Assembly: GCF_002198115.1 (NCBI RefSeq)
Contig: NZ_NGNR01000001.1
Coordinates: 624,369-688,368 of the forward strand
Direction of reading: 5' to 3'
DNA length: 64,000 nucleotides
From: Robiginitalea sediminis
GTDB lineage: Bacteria > Bacteroidota > Bacteroidia > Flavobacteriales > Flavobacteriaceae
In this document: positions 1 to 8,034 of the stretch, piece after piece
Position numbering within the stretch: the first letter of the stretch is position 1
Layout of the letters: each line of letters starts with the position of its first letter
The notes under the pieces: model-generated
The model's database searches: none
Told to the model about the DNA's origin: nothing
The model's input: the letters and a program-made list of their open reading frames with translations, nothing else
Position numbers and translations under genes: made by a program

Positions 1-800
1 TGCACAATGGGGTACAGATGCCCTATCTGGGCCTGGGCGTTTACCTTTCGGAAGAAGGCAAGGAAGTGGAACAGGCGGTGCATTGGGCACTCGAAACCGG
101 CTACCGCAATATTGACACTGCCAGCTTTTATGGGAACGAAGCCGGGGTGGGTCGCGCTGTCCGCCATAGCGGGCTGCCCCGGGAGGAGGTATTTGTCACC
201 AGTAAGGTCTGGAATTCGGACCAGGGGTATGACACCACCCTGCAGGCGTTTGAACGGAGTATGGCGCTCCTGGGGTTGGACGTTATGGACTTATACCTGG
301 TGCACTGGCCGGTGGCCGGAAAGTACAAGGATACCTGGAGGGCCCTTGAAACCCTTTACGAACAGGGAAAGGTCCGGGCCATTGGGATCAGCAATTTTTT
401 AAGGCACCAGCTGGAGGACTTGCTGGAGGGGGCACGTATCCGCCCTATGGTAAACCAGATGGAATTCCATCCGTATCTGGTTCAGCAGGACCTCCTGGAT
501 TTCTGCAAGAGCCAACAGATTCAATACCAGGCCTGGTCTCCCCTGATGCAGGGGAATGTTTTCCAGCTACCGGAACTAAAACGAATTGCCGGCACCTACG
601 GGAAAAGTATTGCCCAGCTGGTCTTGCGGTGGAATTTACAGAAGGGCGTGGCCACCATTCCTAAATCCTCCAAAGAAACGCGCATCCGCTCCAATGCGGA
701 CCTTTTCGATTTTGAAATTTCCCAGGGGGATATGGCCGCTATCGACGCCCTGGACCGGCATCAGCGGTTCGGGCCGGACCCGGACATTTTCGACTTTTAG
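1..800 (+). CDS. Aldo/keto reductase, 5' end cut by window
   Basis: NAD(P)H-dependent carbonyl reductase of the aldo/keto reductase superfamily, a soluble TIM barrel. The reading frame is open to base 3 and reads LHNGVQMPYLGLGVY, the usual family N-terminus, so the ATG at 18 is an internal methionine and only a few residues are missing. All four catalytic positions are visible: Asp in NIDTA, Tyr in SFYGNE, Lys in VTSKVW and His in LVHWP. The cofactor-binding C-terminus follows (AWSPLMQG, then IPKSS). Length suits the 260-280 aa prokaryotic members. It is convergent with the thioesterase and their stop codons overlap by 3 bases. The substrate cannot be read from the sequence; 2,5-diketogluconate or methylglyoxal reductase-type activity is possible. 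Confidence 0.93.
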   Translation, partial: HNGVQMPYLGLGVYLSEEGKEVEQAVHWALETGYRNIDTASFYGNEAGVGRAVRHSGLPREEVFVTSKVWNSDQGYDTTLQAFERSMALLGLDVMDLYLVHWPVAGKYKDTWRALETLYEQGKVRAIGISNFLRHQLEDLLEGARIRPMVNQMEFHPYLVQQDLLDFCKSQQIQYQAWSPLMQGNVFQLPELKRIAGTYGKSIAQLVLRWNLQKGVATIPKSSKETRIRSNADLFDFEISQGDMAAIDALDRHQRFGPDPDIFDF

Positions 801-1315
801 GCATCGCCCATAAAAAGCGCTTTAAGCTCGGTGGCGTCGTGGGGTTTCATTTTCCCTGCCAACACCAGGCTCAGCTGTTTGCGCCTCAGGGCGGCTTCGT
901 ACCGCTCCTGTTCCAATTTGGTTTCTGGTCGGATGGGGGGGACTTCGGTAGGGATCCCTGTATCGTCTACGGCCACAAAGGTATAAATGGCCTCGTTGGC
1001 TTTGGTGCGCTCCCCGCTGAAGCGGTCTTCGATCCAAACATCGATGAAAACCTCCATAGAGGTGCGGAACGCCCGGGAAAGGGCTGCTTCCACGGTGACT
1101 ACGCTCCCCAGGGGGACCGAACGGTTGAAGGCCACATGGTTAACGGAGGCCGTAACGGTAATCCTCCGGCTGTGGCGCCTTGCCGCAATGCTGGCGGCTC
1201 GGTCCATTCGCGCCAGGAGCTCTCCCCCGAACAGGTTGTTAAGGGGGTTGGTTTCGCTGGGCAACACCAGATCCGTCATCACGGTTCGGGATTCACTGGG
1301 CGTTTTGGCTTTCAT
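797..1315 (-). CDS. Acyl-CoA thioesterase, hotdog fold
   Basis: Hydrolyses acyl-CoA to free acid and CoA; cytosolic, YciA/ACOT7-like. It has one hotdog domain with the helix segment NPLNNLFGGELLARMDRAA, followed by strands ending near ANEAIYTFVAVD. A charged C-terminal tail (about residues 125-172) follows, as in the ACOT7-like group. The frame extends upstream to a TTG at 1333, but the ATG at 1315 (MKAKTPSESRT) is preferred. A perfect TATCTTTG -7 box on the minus strand at 1331-1338 lies 15 bases before it and would be inside a longer gene. No partner gene indicates a specific acyl substrate. Confidence 0.9.
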   Translation of the reverse strand: MKAKTPSESRTVMTDLVLPSETNPLNNLFGGELLARMDRAASIAARRHSRRITVTASVNHVAFNRSVPLGSVVTVEAALSRAFRTSMEVFIDVWIEDRFSGERTKANEAIYTFVAVDDTGIPTEVPPIRPETKLEQERYEAALRRKQLSLVLAGKMKPHDATELKALFMGDA

Positions 1316-1330
1316 GGATGTGATTTTCTG

Positions 1331-1338
1331 CAAAGATA
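1331..1338 (-). promoter_or_regulatory. -7 promoter box, thioesterase gene
   Basis: TATCTTTG on the minus strand matches the Bacteroidota -7 consensus TAnnTTTG, 15 bases before the ATG at 1315. No convincing TTTG -33 element is seen at the expected spacing. Confidence 0.5.
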
Positions 1339-1369
1339 GGCCAGTCGGGGTAACCGGGGAAGAGAAGGG

Positions 1370-2314
1370 TTACTTCTGGGAAAGCAGCCAGGCATCCGGG
1401 GAAATGGTGCGCTTGATTTGGCGAAGGGCTTCCAGGGCCTCATCGGCGTTTGCGTAGCTTCCGTAAGCCACCTGGTGTAACCCATAGGCATTTAACCCGA
1501 TATACCGGGCCTGGTACCCTTTTTGCTGGAGTTGTCGGATTTTTTTGTCCGCGTTTTCTCGGATCCGGAAAGCACCTGCAATGATATGGTGCATTTTCTG
1601 GGACTTTTTCTGGATTTCCAGGGTCACTGCCGGCAATTCTATAGGTTCGGAACTAAAGAAGGTGGCTTCCTGAATGTTCCGGGTAACCCGTTTCTGGGTG
1701 TCTGCCCAAACTTTGTTTTCCAGGGCCTGTTGTTGCTGGTAAAAGGAATAGCCGCTAATTCCGGCAGAAAGGGCCAAAAGGATAACCGCAGCGTATTTCA
1801 AGTAGGGCCGGATACCCGGCGTGCTGCGCTCTTCCGGGGTAATACTGAACGGGATGCGCTGTTCCAGGGCTTCTACCTCCTCCTTAAGGGTTTCCCGGAT
1901 CACAGGGCTGGCCAGTACTGGAGACAGCCCGAAGGAAGCGGTGAGGTAATTTGATTTTTCCCTGGGGTTAAAATGGAGCCTGCCCCCGGCATCTTTTTTG
2001 AAAACCCCCAGGGGAGGGAGTTCCAATTCCCCTGCTGTCCGCAGGGTCCTGTTCCATTGGCGCACTTCTTCCGAGAGCCGATCCAGGATTTCCTCGAAAC
2101 TTTTATCCTCCGCCTGGGCGATGTGGTTCACCAGAAGCCCGTCGTTGCCCTGGAGCTGGCTGTTGAAAGACAGCGCTTTTGAGGGCGGATAGAAGGTCCT
2201 GCTCTCCTTTTGCAGGTAAGCCGGCTTTATTTGGGTCAGGAATGCACCAAAAGAAGGGACTACCACACACTGATAGCGGTACAGCAAGGCATCGATGTAT
2301 TCGGCTGTGGACAT
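1370..2314 (-). CDS. HU/CCDC81-like and SPOR domain membrane protein
   Basis: 314 aa. The N-terminal part (about 1-140) resembles the bacterial CCDC81-type HU domains found in Bacteroidota: MSTAEYIDALLYRYQCVVVP, then GAFL, then a second HU-like unit ending GLSPVLASP. One transmembrane helix follows at about 175-192 (YLKYAAVILLALSAGISGYS). The C-terminal SPOR domain (about 240-312) begins HHIIAGAFRIRENADKKI and keeps the aromatic GLHQVAYGSY strand. SPOR domains bind denuded peptidoglycan glycan strands at the division septum, so a cytoplasm-to-periplasm envelope or division role is inferred. It is divergent from dprA across 95 bases, an arrangement I believe recurs in Flavobacteriaceae. Partners are unknown. 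Confidence 0.85.
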   Translation of the reverse strand: MSTAEYIDALLYRYQCVVVPSFGAFLTQIKPAYLQKESRTFYPPSKALSFNSQLQGNDGLLVNHIAQAEDKSFEEILDRLSEEVRQWNRTLRTAGELELPPLGVFKKDAGGRLHFNPREKSNYLTASFGLSPVLASPVIRETLKEEVEALEQRIPFSITPEERSTPGIRPYLKYAAVILLALSAGISGYSFYQQQQALENKVWADTQKRVTRNIQEATFFSSEPIELPAVTLEIQKKSQKMHHIIAGAFRIRENADKKIRQLQQKGYQARYIGLNAYGLHQVAYGSYANADEALEALRQIKRTISPDAWLLSQK

Positions 2315-2409
2315 ACCACAAAGATGGAAAAATATAACACTTCAGGCAATGCAGGCCGGCAGCTTTTTTCAACAATTATAACGGTTTACTCCGGAGAATA
2401 TTTGGCCAA

Positions 2410-3516
2410 ATGACCGAAAATGAGCTAGTTGCCCTTATAAGAATGCAATTTATTCCCGGCCTTGGGCCCGTAAGGGCCCGCACCCTAATTGCCCTTACCG
2501 GCAGCCCAAAGGCGGTTTTCGCCGATAAAGCGCTTCCAAAGGGCTTTCAGCTGCCCGCCACGCTCCGGGAGCACCTTTATAATCCGCAGTACCTGGAGCG
2601 CGCCTTACGCGAACGAGACGCTATGGATAAGCTGGGGATATCCGGACTTCCGTATACCAGCCCCGCCTATCCGCAACTCTTACTGGAGTGTGCAGACTAT
2701 CCCCTGCTGCTATTCAGTCAGGGACGCATCGGTTTTAATGCCGGCGGGACTGCACTGTCCGTTGTCGGGACCCGACGCATGACTGCCTATGGCAGGATGG
2801 TCTGCGATAGCTTTATTTCGGGCTTGGCACCTATGGACGTTCAAATTATAAGCGGTTTTGCTTATGGGGTGGATATCTGTGCCCACCTGAAGGCGGCTGC
2901 CCTCGGCCTGGAGACCGTGGCCTGTGTGGCCCATGGGCTGGACAGGGTTTACCCCAGGGCACACCAACGCTATAAGGACCAAATCCTTGAGCGGGGAGGC
3001 TTCCTTTCGGAGTTCCCCATGGGTACCCTGCCCCATCCGGGCTTGTTCCGCAGGCGGAACCGGGTGATCGCCGGGTTAACCCCGGCCACCCTGGTGGTGG
3101 AATCGCCGGAAAAAGGGGGTAGCCTCATTACGGCAGACCTCGCCTTCGGGTATGACCGGCAGGTCTTTGCTGTACCGGGCCGGGCCGGTGACCCCATGAG
3201 CGCCGGATGCAATGCCCTGGTCCGGTCCCAAAAGGCGGAATTGGTCACCTGCCCCCAGCAGCTTGCTGCGGCCATGCAGTGGACAGATGCCAGGGCGTCA
3301 ACAGCACCAAAGCCAAAAACGGCAAAGGCGTTTTCCTTTACAGAAAAGGAAGAAAAGGTATGGGAGGTTCTTTCCTCTGGAAGCCCCCTACACCTAGATG
3401 AGATAGCCATCCAATGCGGGCTCGCCATTTCCGAAGCCGCCCGAGTCTTGTTTTCCATGGAATGGAAGGGCGCTGTTCGCGCATATCCGGGAAATCGGTT
3501 TGGAAAACAGGCTTGA
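2410..3516 (+). CDS. dprA: DNA-processing protein DprA
   Basis: Loads RecA onto incoming single-stranded DNA in natural transformation. 368 aa, the full family length. An N-terminal helix-hairpin-helix/SAM-like region (MQFIPGLGPVRARTLIALTG) precedes the Rossmann-fold DprA core. Visible core motifs are SVVGTRRMTAYG, GFAYGVDICAH (the usual GIA.GID region), LPHPGLFRRRNRVIAGL and ESPEKGGSLIT. A C-terminal winged helix (DML1-like, about 310-365) ends EWKGAVRAYPGNRF. The ATG at 2410 is the only good start. It is convergent with trpS; three small hairpins fill the gap. Confidence 0.96.
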   Translation: MTENELVALIRMQFIPGLGPVRARTLIALTGSPKAVFADKALPKGFQLPATLREHLYNPQYLERALRERDAMDKLGISGLPYTSPAYPQLLLECADYPLLLFSQGRIGFNAGGTALSVVGTRRMTAYGRMVCDSFISGLAPMDVQIISGFAYGVDICAHLKAAALGLETVACVAHGLDRVYPRAHQRYKDQILERGGFLSEFPMGTLPHPGLFRRRNRVIAGLTPATLVVESPEKGGSLITADLAFGYDRQVFAVPGRAGDPMSAGCNALVRSQKAELVTCPQQLAAAMQWTDARASTAPKPKTAKAFSFTEKEEKVWEVLSSGSPLHLDEIAIQCGLAISEAARVLFSMEWKGAVRAYPGNRFGKQA

Positions 3517-3520
3517 GAAA

Positions 3521-3672
3521 ACCGACCCATCGGTTGGTTTGGGTTCCACTAATCGGGAAATTTCTCATAATTGAGGCGGTTCCCCTGCCATAAGGGGTAT
3601 TTCGACCCCAGATGCCGGGTTTATGCCTGTTGGAAAAAATCGGGGGATCCGACCCGGCGGTCGGTTTGGGGG
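3521..3672. repeat. Paired 25-nt hairpin direct repeat, dprA-trpS gap
   Basis: Two related 25-mers lie at 3521-3545 and 3648-3672 (20 of 25 identical by my count). Each contains a 6-bp stem with a 4-nt loop (AACCGA/TCGGTT at 3520-3535; CCGACC/GGTCGG at 3649-3664) followed by GGTTTGGG or GGTTTGGGG. Between them is a third hairpin, CCCCT/AGGGG, around 3584-3600. They fill the space between the convergent dprA and trpS stop codons. They may terminate transcription, although no T-run follows them. Confidence 0.55.
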
Positions 3673-4641
3673 TTAGTAGCCGAGTTTGGCCCTCACGCGC
3701 TCCAGCACCCCATCTGCTACGGCAGCTGCCCGGGTTGCCCCGACCTCCAGGGCCGCGTCTATCTCTTCCTTGTGGGACATATAATAGTGGAAGCGTTCCC
3801 TGGCCTCCCCGAAGGTCTCAAGGACACATTCATACAGGGCCTTTTTGGCGTGGCCATACCCGTAATTCCCACCCAGGTAGTTGTTTCGCATAGCGGTAAC
3901 CTGTTCCGGGCCTGCCAGGATACTATACAAGGCGAATACGGTATCCGCATCGGGGTCCTTGGGGTCTTCCAGGGGCGTGCTGTCTGTGACGATGCCCATA
4001 ATTTGTTTCTTCAGGGCTTTATCCGTCAGGAAGATATCGATGGTGTTGTCCTTGCTCTTGCTCATTTTCTGCCCGTCCGTTCCGGGAATGTACATGGTCC
4101 CTTCCTGCACGCGGGCTTCCGGGAGTACAAAGGTTTCGCCCAACTTCGCATGGAACCGCATGGCCACGTCCCGTGTCATCTCCAGGTGCTGCAGCTGGTC
4201 TTTCCCGACCGGGACATATTCGGCATCGTACAACAGGATGTCTGCTGCCATCAGCATGGGATAGGTAAAAAGGCCTGCGTTGACATCCTCAAGCCGGTCT
4301 GCCTTGTCCTTAAAGGAGTGGGCCAGGGTAAGGCGCTGGTAGGGAAAAAAACAGCTCAGGTACCAGGCCAGTTCGGTTACCTGCGGGACATCGCTTTGGC
4401 GGTAAAAGACGGTCTTCTCGATGTCGAGCCCGAAGGCCAGCCAGGTAGCCGCTGTGGCGTAGGTGTTGTTGCGAAGGGTTTCCCCGTCCTTGATCTGGGT
4501 CAGGGAGTGCATATCCGCAATAAACAGGAAGGAATCGTTATCCGGCTCTGCCGCCATGGCAATGGCGGGCTGGATGGCACCCAGGATATTCCCCAGGTGA
4601 GGCGTGCCGGTGCTTTGGATTCCGGTGAGGATGCGTGGCAT
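3673..4641 (-). CDS. trpS: Tryptophanyl-tRNA synthetase
   Basis: Charges tRNA-Trp with tryptophan; essential cytosolic class Ic synthetase. 322 aa, normal for bacterial TrpRS. The HIGH-type signature is TPHLGN near residue 14 and the class I loop is KMSKS near residue 194. The intervening Rossmann fold includes LFTYPMLMAADILLYDAEYV and VGKDQLQHLEMTRD, the Trp/tRNA recognition segment. The ATG at 4641 follows a good flavobacterial promoter on the minus strand. Nothing unusual is seen. Confidence 0.98.
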   Translation of the reverse strand: MPRILTGIQSTGTPHLGNILGAIQPAIAMAAEPDNDSFLFIADMHSLTQIKDGETLRNNTYATAATWLAFGLDIEKTVFYRQSDVPQVTELAWYLSCFFPYQRLTLAHSFKDKADRLEDVNAGLFTYPMLMAADILLYDAEYVPVGKDQLQHLEMTRDVAMRFHAKLGETFVLPEARVQEGTMYIPGTDGQKMSKSKDNTIDIFLTDKALKKQIMGIVTDSTPLEDPKDPDADTVFALYSILAGPEQVTAMRNNYLGGNYGYGHAKKALYECVLETFGEARERFHYYMSHKEEIDAALEVGATRAAAVADGVLERVRAKLGY

Positions 4642-4661
4642 AGGTCTTCAGGCTTAAAAGG

Positions 4662-4693
4662 CAAAGGTAATCGGACCAGGGGAAATCCCCAAT
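4662..4693 (-). promoter_or_regulatory. Promoter of trpS
   Basis: The minus strand carries a perfect TACCTTTG -7 box (4662-4669) and an ATTG -33 element (4690-4693) with a 20-base spacer. This fits the Bacteroidota sigma-ABfr pattern and leaves a leader of roughly 15 bases. Confidence 0.6.
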
Positions 4694-4722
4694 ATCCGCG
4701 GCGGTTGAAAGGCCGATTTCCT

Positions 4723-4730
4723 TACTTTTG
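4723..4730 (+). promoter_or_regulatory. -7 box 8 bases before plsC ATG
   Basis: TACTTTTG matches TAnnTTTG exactly and ends 8 bases before the ATG at 4739. Transcription would start about at the start codon, so a leaderless or nearly leaderless mRNA is predicted. The -33 element is poor. Confidence 0.45.
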
Positions 4731-4738
4731 ACCTCGTA

Positions 4739-5488
4739 ATGAGGATACTGGTAAAAGCAGCACAGGGGTTATGGCGGATATGGTTCTATATCCTGGTGGC
4801 CGTGCCCATCCTGGTTTTTGCACCTTTTCTGATCCTTTCCACCCTTTCCCAGCGGACCTATGCCCAATTTTTCTGGCTGGCCCGAAATCTTTGGGCAGCT
4901 CCCATCCTCTATGGCATGGGGTGCTTCCCCAGGGTACACTACGAGGCCAGGATGCAAAAGGGGCAGAGCTATATGCTGGTGGCCAACCACACCAGTATGC
5001 TGGATATTATGCTGATGCTTCGGGTAAGCCGCACGCCCTTTGTGTTTGTGGGAAAGAAGGAGTTGGTGCGCATCCCCATCTTCGGGTTTTTCTACAAGCG
5101 GGTATCCATTCTGGTGGACCGGTCCGATGCCCGCAGCCGTTCAGCGGTTTACAGGAGGGCCGATTCCCGCCTTAAGGACGGGTTGGGCATCTGTATTTTC
5201 CCCGAGGGCGGGGTTCCCGATGAATCCGTGGTGCTCGATTCGTTTAAAGAAGGGGCGTTCCGGATGGCAATTAACCATGGGATTCCCATTGTCCCCATGG
5301 TCTTTTACGATTGCAAGAAGCGCTTTCCCTTCCGATTTTTTGCCGGGTCCCCCGGGCCGCTTCGGGTGCGGGTACTACCTTTTATAGACACTTCCAGCTA
5401 CACGGAAAAGGACCGCCTGAAACTCAGGGACCAGGTCTGGGGCCTGCTGTATGACCACCTGAGCCGGGGCCCTGCAGAAGCCCCCTGA
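4739..5488 (+). CDS. plsC: 1-acyl-sn-glycerol-3-phosphate acyltransferase
   Basis: Transfers an acyl chain to lysophosphatidic acid to make phosphatidic acid, at the inner face of the cytoplasmic membrane. 249 aa. An N-terminal hydrophobic segment (residues about 10-35, WRIWFYILVAVPILVFAPFL) precedes the acyltransferase block. NHTSMLD is the HX4D catalytic motif near residue 83. FVGKKELVRIPIFGFFYKR is block II and FPEGG near residue 157 is the substrate-phosphate-binding block III. PIVPMVFYD is block IV. It is monocistronic and convergent with the OMP gene. Confidence 0.93.
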   Translation: MRILVKAAQGLWRIWFYILVAVPILVFAPFLILSTLSQRTYAQFFWLARNLWAAPILYGMGCFPRVHYEARMQKGQSYMLVANHTSMLDIMLMLRVSRTPFVFVGKKELVRIPIFGFFYKRVSILVDRSDARSRSAVYRRADSRLKDGLGICIFPEGGVPDESVVLDSFKEGAFRMAINHGIPIVPMVFYDCKKRFPFRFFAGSPGPLRVRVLPFIDTSSYTEKDRLKLRDQVWGLLYDHLSRGPAEAP

Positions 5489-5502
5489 AACCTGATGATT
5501 TA

Positions 5503-6951
5503 TTAGAACCGGAAGCTCAACCCGCTGTAAAGCCCCAGGGAATACGGCTGGAAGCTCCCTGCTGTTTCCGTAAAGGTGTTCAGGTGGTACTTAAACATGG
5601 GCTGCATGCGCAACTGGATGCTGGGGCGCAGGTCGTAGTATAGGCCAACTCCCAGGTTGGTACTGAAATTGAGTGCATTCATGTTGGTGGCCTCCCCTAC
5701 CTGGGTTACAGCCCCATCCGAATCCAGGCTAACGGAGTTGTCCACCAGGAAAAGGGAACTTACCCCGCCGATGAGGTTTACCCCCCAACGCTTGTCTACC
5801 AGGCGGTAGGCGACTTCCAACGGCACTTCCAGGTACCCGAATTGCTGGACCATCCGCCCCTGCCGTTCCGGACTGGGGGCAGCCACGTCCGTAGCATTCT
5901 GGTTGGGCAGGGCGTCACTGTTTCCTGCGGTTGAATGGACCACCAGGTTCTTGGAATTCTCCGAATAACTAATGGTGCGGATCAGGGATGATGGGGCGGC
6001 AGCCAGGGTGGAGGTAAAAGACACCTCGTTGGTATTGTAACCAAAGTCTACCCGATGTACCCCGGAGCGCACACTCAGGCGCTTATTGACCGAATAGGCT
6101 ACATCCAACCCGTAACTCATGTTGACGGTCCCGGACTTGCTGTTGGGCACAAAGTTGGCCGAAATAGGGGAACCATCTCCGAAACTGTTGAAGTATACCG
6201 GGGCAACACTGGGGCCTATACTCCATTTGCCCCTGGAAGGAGTGGCCTCCGCAAGCGCTTCCTGTTCCTCAATGGCTTCAAAGAGGGATTTCCCTTCCGT
6301 TTGATCCTCTTCTGCTGGAGGTAGGGTTTTGTCGATTTCATTGGGTTCAGCGGCCGCTATCCCTGTGTTTGCAGGGTTGGGGGAGGTAACCTGCCCGCCT
6401 TGAACCGAGGATGCGACGCCCTCTTTATTCCGAATGGTATTTTCTAGACCTGGGTCCGGATTCCCTACGGGGCTGGCAGCCGGGTTGCCTTCAGATTGGT
6501 TTTCGGCCAACTGATCCACTGACGGGGAGGGCTTGGCCTCATTAGAGCTCTTGGAAGCAGGGCTGGTCCGGGCCAGTGCGTCCTGGTTACCCTTTAGCTT
6601 TTCATTCCCGGGTAGTTGGGTTGGCTCCGCGACTTCCTTTTCAGGGTTGGCCGAAATACCTTCGGCAGGAGCTGGTATGGTTGCCGGGCTCTGGGCCGGG
6701 GTTTGCTCCTGCGTCTGCGTATCGGTTACCTGGGGTGTTTCCAGGGAGGGCTCCCCAAATGGATTAAACATCAGCAGCCCCAATAGCAGGATGGCTGCTG
6801 CCCCACCTGCATACCACCATAGGGGTATCAGGCGTCTTTTTTTCTTCCCGTCCAGGGTGTTTCGGATCCGGTCCCAGACCTCCGGGGCCGGCTCCTGGGT
6901 AAAATTCCCCAGGCGCTCCCTGAAATACTTGTCTGATTGCTTTTGGTCCAT
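5503..6951 (-). CDS. Anti-sigma-like/outer-membrane beta-barrel protein
   Basis: 482 aa from the ATG at 6951, which is preferred because MDQKQSDKYF is the usual opening of this family. The in-frame ATG at 6969 would overlap the sigma-factor stop by 8 bases. An N-terminal cytosolic segment with EVWDRIRNTLDGKKKRR precedes one transmembrane helix (LWWYAGGAAAILLLGLLMF, about 45-63). A long Pro/Ser/Glu-rich low-complexity linker follows (about 65-230). The C-terminal part is a predicted eight-stranded PorT/OmpX-like barrel ending GLYSGLSFRF with a terminal Phe. Immediate linkage to the ECF sigma gene suggests an anti-sigma or signal-transducing role. That role is inferred; ligands are unknown. Confidence 0.8.
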   Translation of the reverse strand: MDQKQSDKYFRERLGNFTQEPAPEVWDRIRNTLDGKKKRRLIPLWWYAGGAAAILLLGLLMFNPFGEPSLETPQVTDTQTQEQTPAQSPATIPAPAEGISANPEKEVAEPTQLPGNEKLKGNQDALARTSPASKSSNEAKPSPSVDQLAENQSEGNPAASPVGNPDPGLENTIRNKEGVASSVQGGQVTSPNPANTGIAAAEPNEIDKTLPPAEEDQTEGKSLFEAIEEQEALAEATPSRGKWSIGPSVAPVYFNSFGDGSPISANFVPNSKSGTVNMSYGLDVAYSVNKRLSVRSGVHRVDFGYNTNEVSFTSTLAAAPSSLIRTISYSENSKNLVVHSTAGNSDALPNQNATDVAAPSPERQGRMVQQFGYLEVPLEVAYRLVDKRWGVNLIGGVSSLFLVDNSVSLDSDGAVTQVGEATNMNALNFSTNLGVGLYYDLRPSIQLRMQPMFKYHLNTFTETAGSFQPYSLGLYSGLSFRF

Positions 6952-6961
6952 GTGTATAGGG

Positions 6962-7495
6962 TTAGGCAATGTGTATATTGATATTCTTTAATTTCTCCCG
7001 CAACAGGGCTTTTGCCCTTGCCAGGTTGGACTTGGACGTCCCTTCTGAGGTGCCCAGGGCCCGGCTAATTTCCTTATGGCTGTAGCCATCCAACACATAC
7101 ATATTGAAGGTCAGCCGGTATTTATTGGGCAGCTCCTGCACACACCTGAGCAGTGTAGCCAGGGGCACCTCGGTTTCCGGATCATCGGACACCTCCTCTT
7201 TTTCGGCCAGCACCTCGGTGATCAGGGTCAGGGGTTCCTCCCTTCGGTATTTCTGCAATACCGTATTGACGGCTACCCGTTTTAACCACCCTTCGAAAGA
7301 ACCTGCCGCCCGGAACTGGTGGATCTTGTCGAAGATCGTCACAAAGCTGTCGTGGAGGTTGTCCTCTGCCTCCGTCCGGTTTCGGGAGTACTTCAGGCAA
7401 ATACCGAAGAGTACCGCACTGTACTTGCGGTAGAGGAACTCCTGGGCAGCCCGGTTCCCTTTTTTGCACTTTTTTATTAATTCTTCTTCGGTCAA
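6962..7495 (-). CDS. ECF-type RNA polymerase sigma factor
   Basis: Directs RNA polymerase to a small regulon. 177 aa with sigma region 2 (about 10-85; LYRKYSAVLFGICLKYSRNR, then AEDNLHDSFVTIF and FEGWLKRVAVNT) and region 4 (about 110-170; LPNKYRLTFNMYVLDGYSHK, then EISRALGTSEGTSKSNLARA). There is no region 1 or 3, as in ECF sigmas. The frame opens at a TTG (MTEEELIKKC), which fits the family N-terminus; no in-frame ATG lies upstream. The membrane-anchored downstream gene starts 10 bases after its stop and is probably co-expressed. Confidence 0.92.
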   Translation of the reverse strand: MTEEELIKKCKKGNRAAQEFLYRKYSAVLFGICLKYSRNRTEAEDNLHDSFVTIFDKIHQFRAAGSFEGWLKRVAVNTVLQKYRREEPLTLITEVLAEKEEVSDDPETEVPLATLLRCVQELPNKYRLTFNMYVLDGYSHKEISRALGTSEGTSKSNLARAKALLREKLKNINIHIA

Positions 7496-7517
7496 AAGTG
7501 TCGGTTGGATTACAAAG

Positions 7518-7550
7518 AGCGTACGCTGATCGAATAAGCAGCTTATTCGA
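7518..7550. promoter_or_regulatory. Two palindromes upstream of sigma-factor gene
   Basis: A perfect 10-bp palindrome AGCGTACGCT (7518-7527) is followed by a 9-bp stem with 3-nt loop, TCGAATAAG/CTTATTCGA (7530-7550). The second contains the stop codon of the upstream lipoprotein gene. It may be an operator or a terminator without a T-run; no function is demonstrated. Confidence 0.4.
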
Positions 7551-7956
7551 CAGGCACTTCCACTTCGAGGTATTGCGGTTCCCCGGCCTCATCCATCCCC
7601 GTGAAGAAGCGGAAAAGGTAGGGTTGATTATACAGGCAAATGAATTGGAAGCTCGTCTCGACCTCTTGGAGGGCTTGCGTACAGGCCCTGTCATCGACTT
7701 CGATGCCAATGGCTACCACCCGCCGGGTGGTATAGCTCTCCGAAATGATGTCGAACCCTTCAAAGGAAGTGCACCCATTGGGCACCTGATAGGTAACCCG
7801 GACCTCGTAGGTCTCGTTGAGCCGGAACGCTTCCGGCAGTTGGGCGTCTACAATGTTGAGCGTTACGAAATGGTAGTTTACCTCGTCATCGTTCACATCG
7901 CACCCAAAACTCAGGAGCAAGAGCACAAAAACGGAAAAACCTCTGATCAGTTTCAT
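7543..7956 (-). CDS. Small lipoprotein, unknown function
   Basis: 137 aa. A signal peptide with a lipobox (VLLLLSFGC, Cys near residue 19) predicts a lipid-anchored envelope protein. Two conserved-looking Cys residues (NGCTSF and RACTQAL) could form a disulfide. The remainder is beta-rich (YEVRVTYQVPNGC, then YLFRFFTGMDEAGEPQYLEV) and could be a small immunoglobulin-like sandwich. I recognise no family. It lies between recA and the sigma-factor gene on the same strand, without tight coupling to either. Confidence 0.75.
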   Translation of the reverse strand: MKLIRGFSVFVLLLLSFGCDVNDDEVNYHFVTLNIVDAQLPEAFRLNETYEVRVTYQVPNGCTSFEGFDIISESYTTRRVVAIGIEVDDRACTQALQEVETSFQFICLYNQPYLFRFFTGMDEAGEPQYLEVEVPVE

Positions 7957-8034
7957 ATCGGCATCGGTTTAGTCGTTACCATAAGATGCCATCCACCGCC
8001 AAAGGTTGCTTAAAAACCTTATGAAACTGGGGTC

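Noticed and set aside
3571-4731. 386-codon frame antisense to trpS
   Set aside because: trpS on the minus strand has HLGN and KMSKS motifs; the antisense product has no family features.
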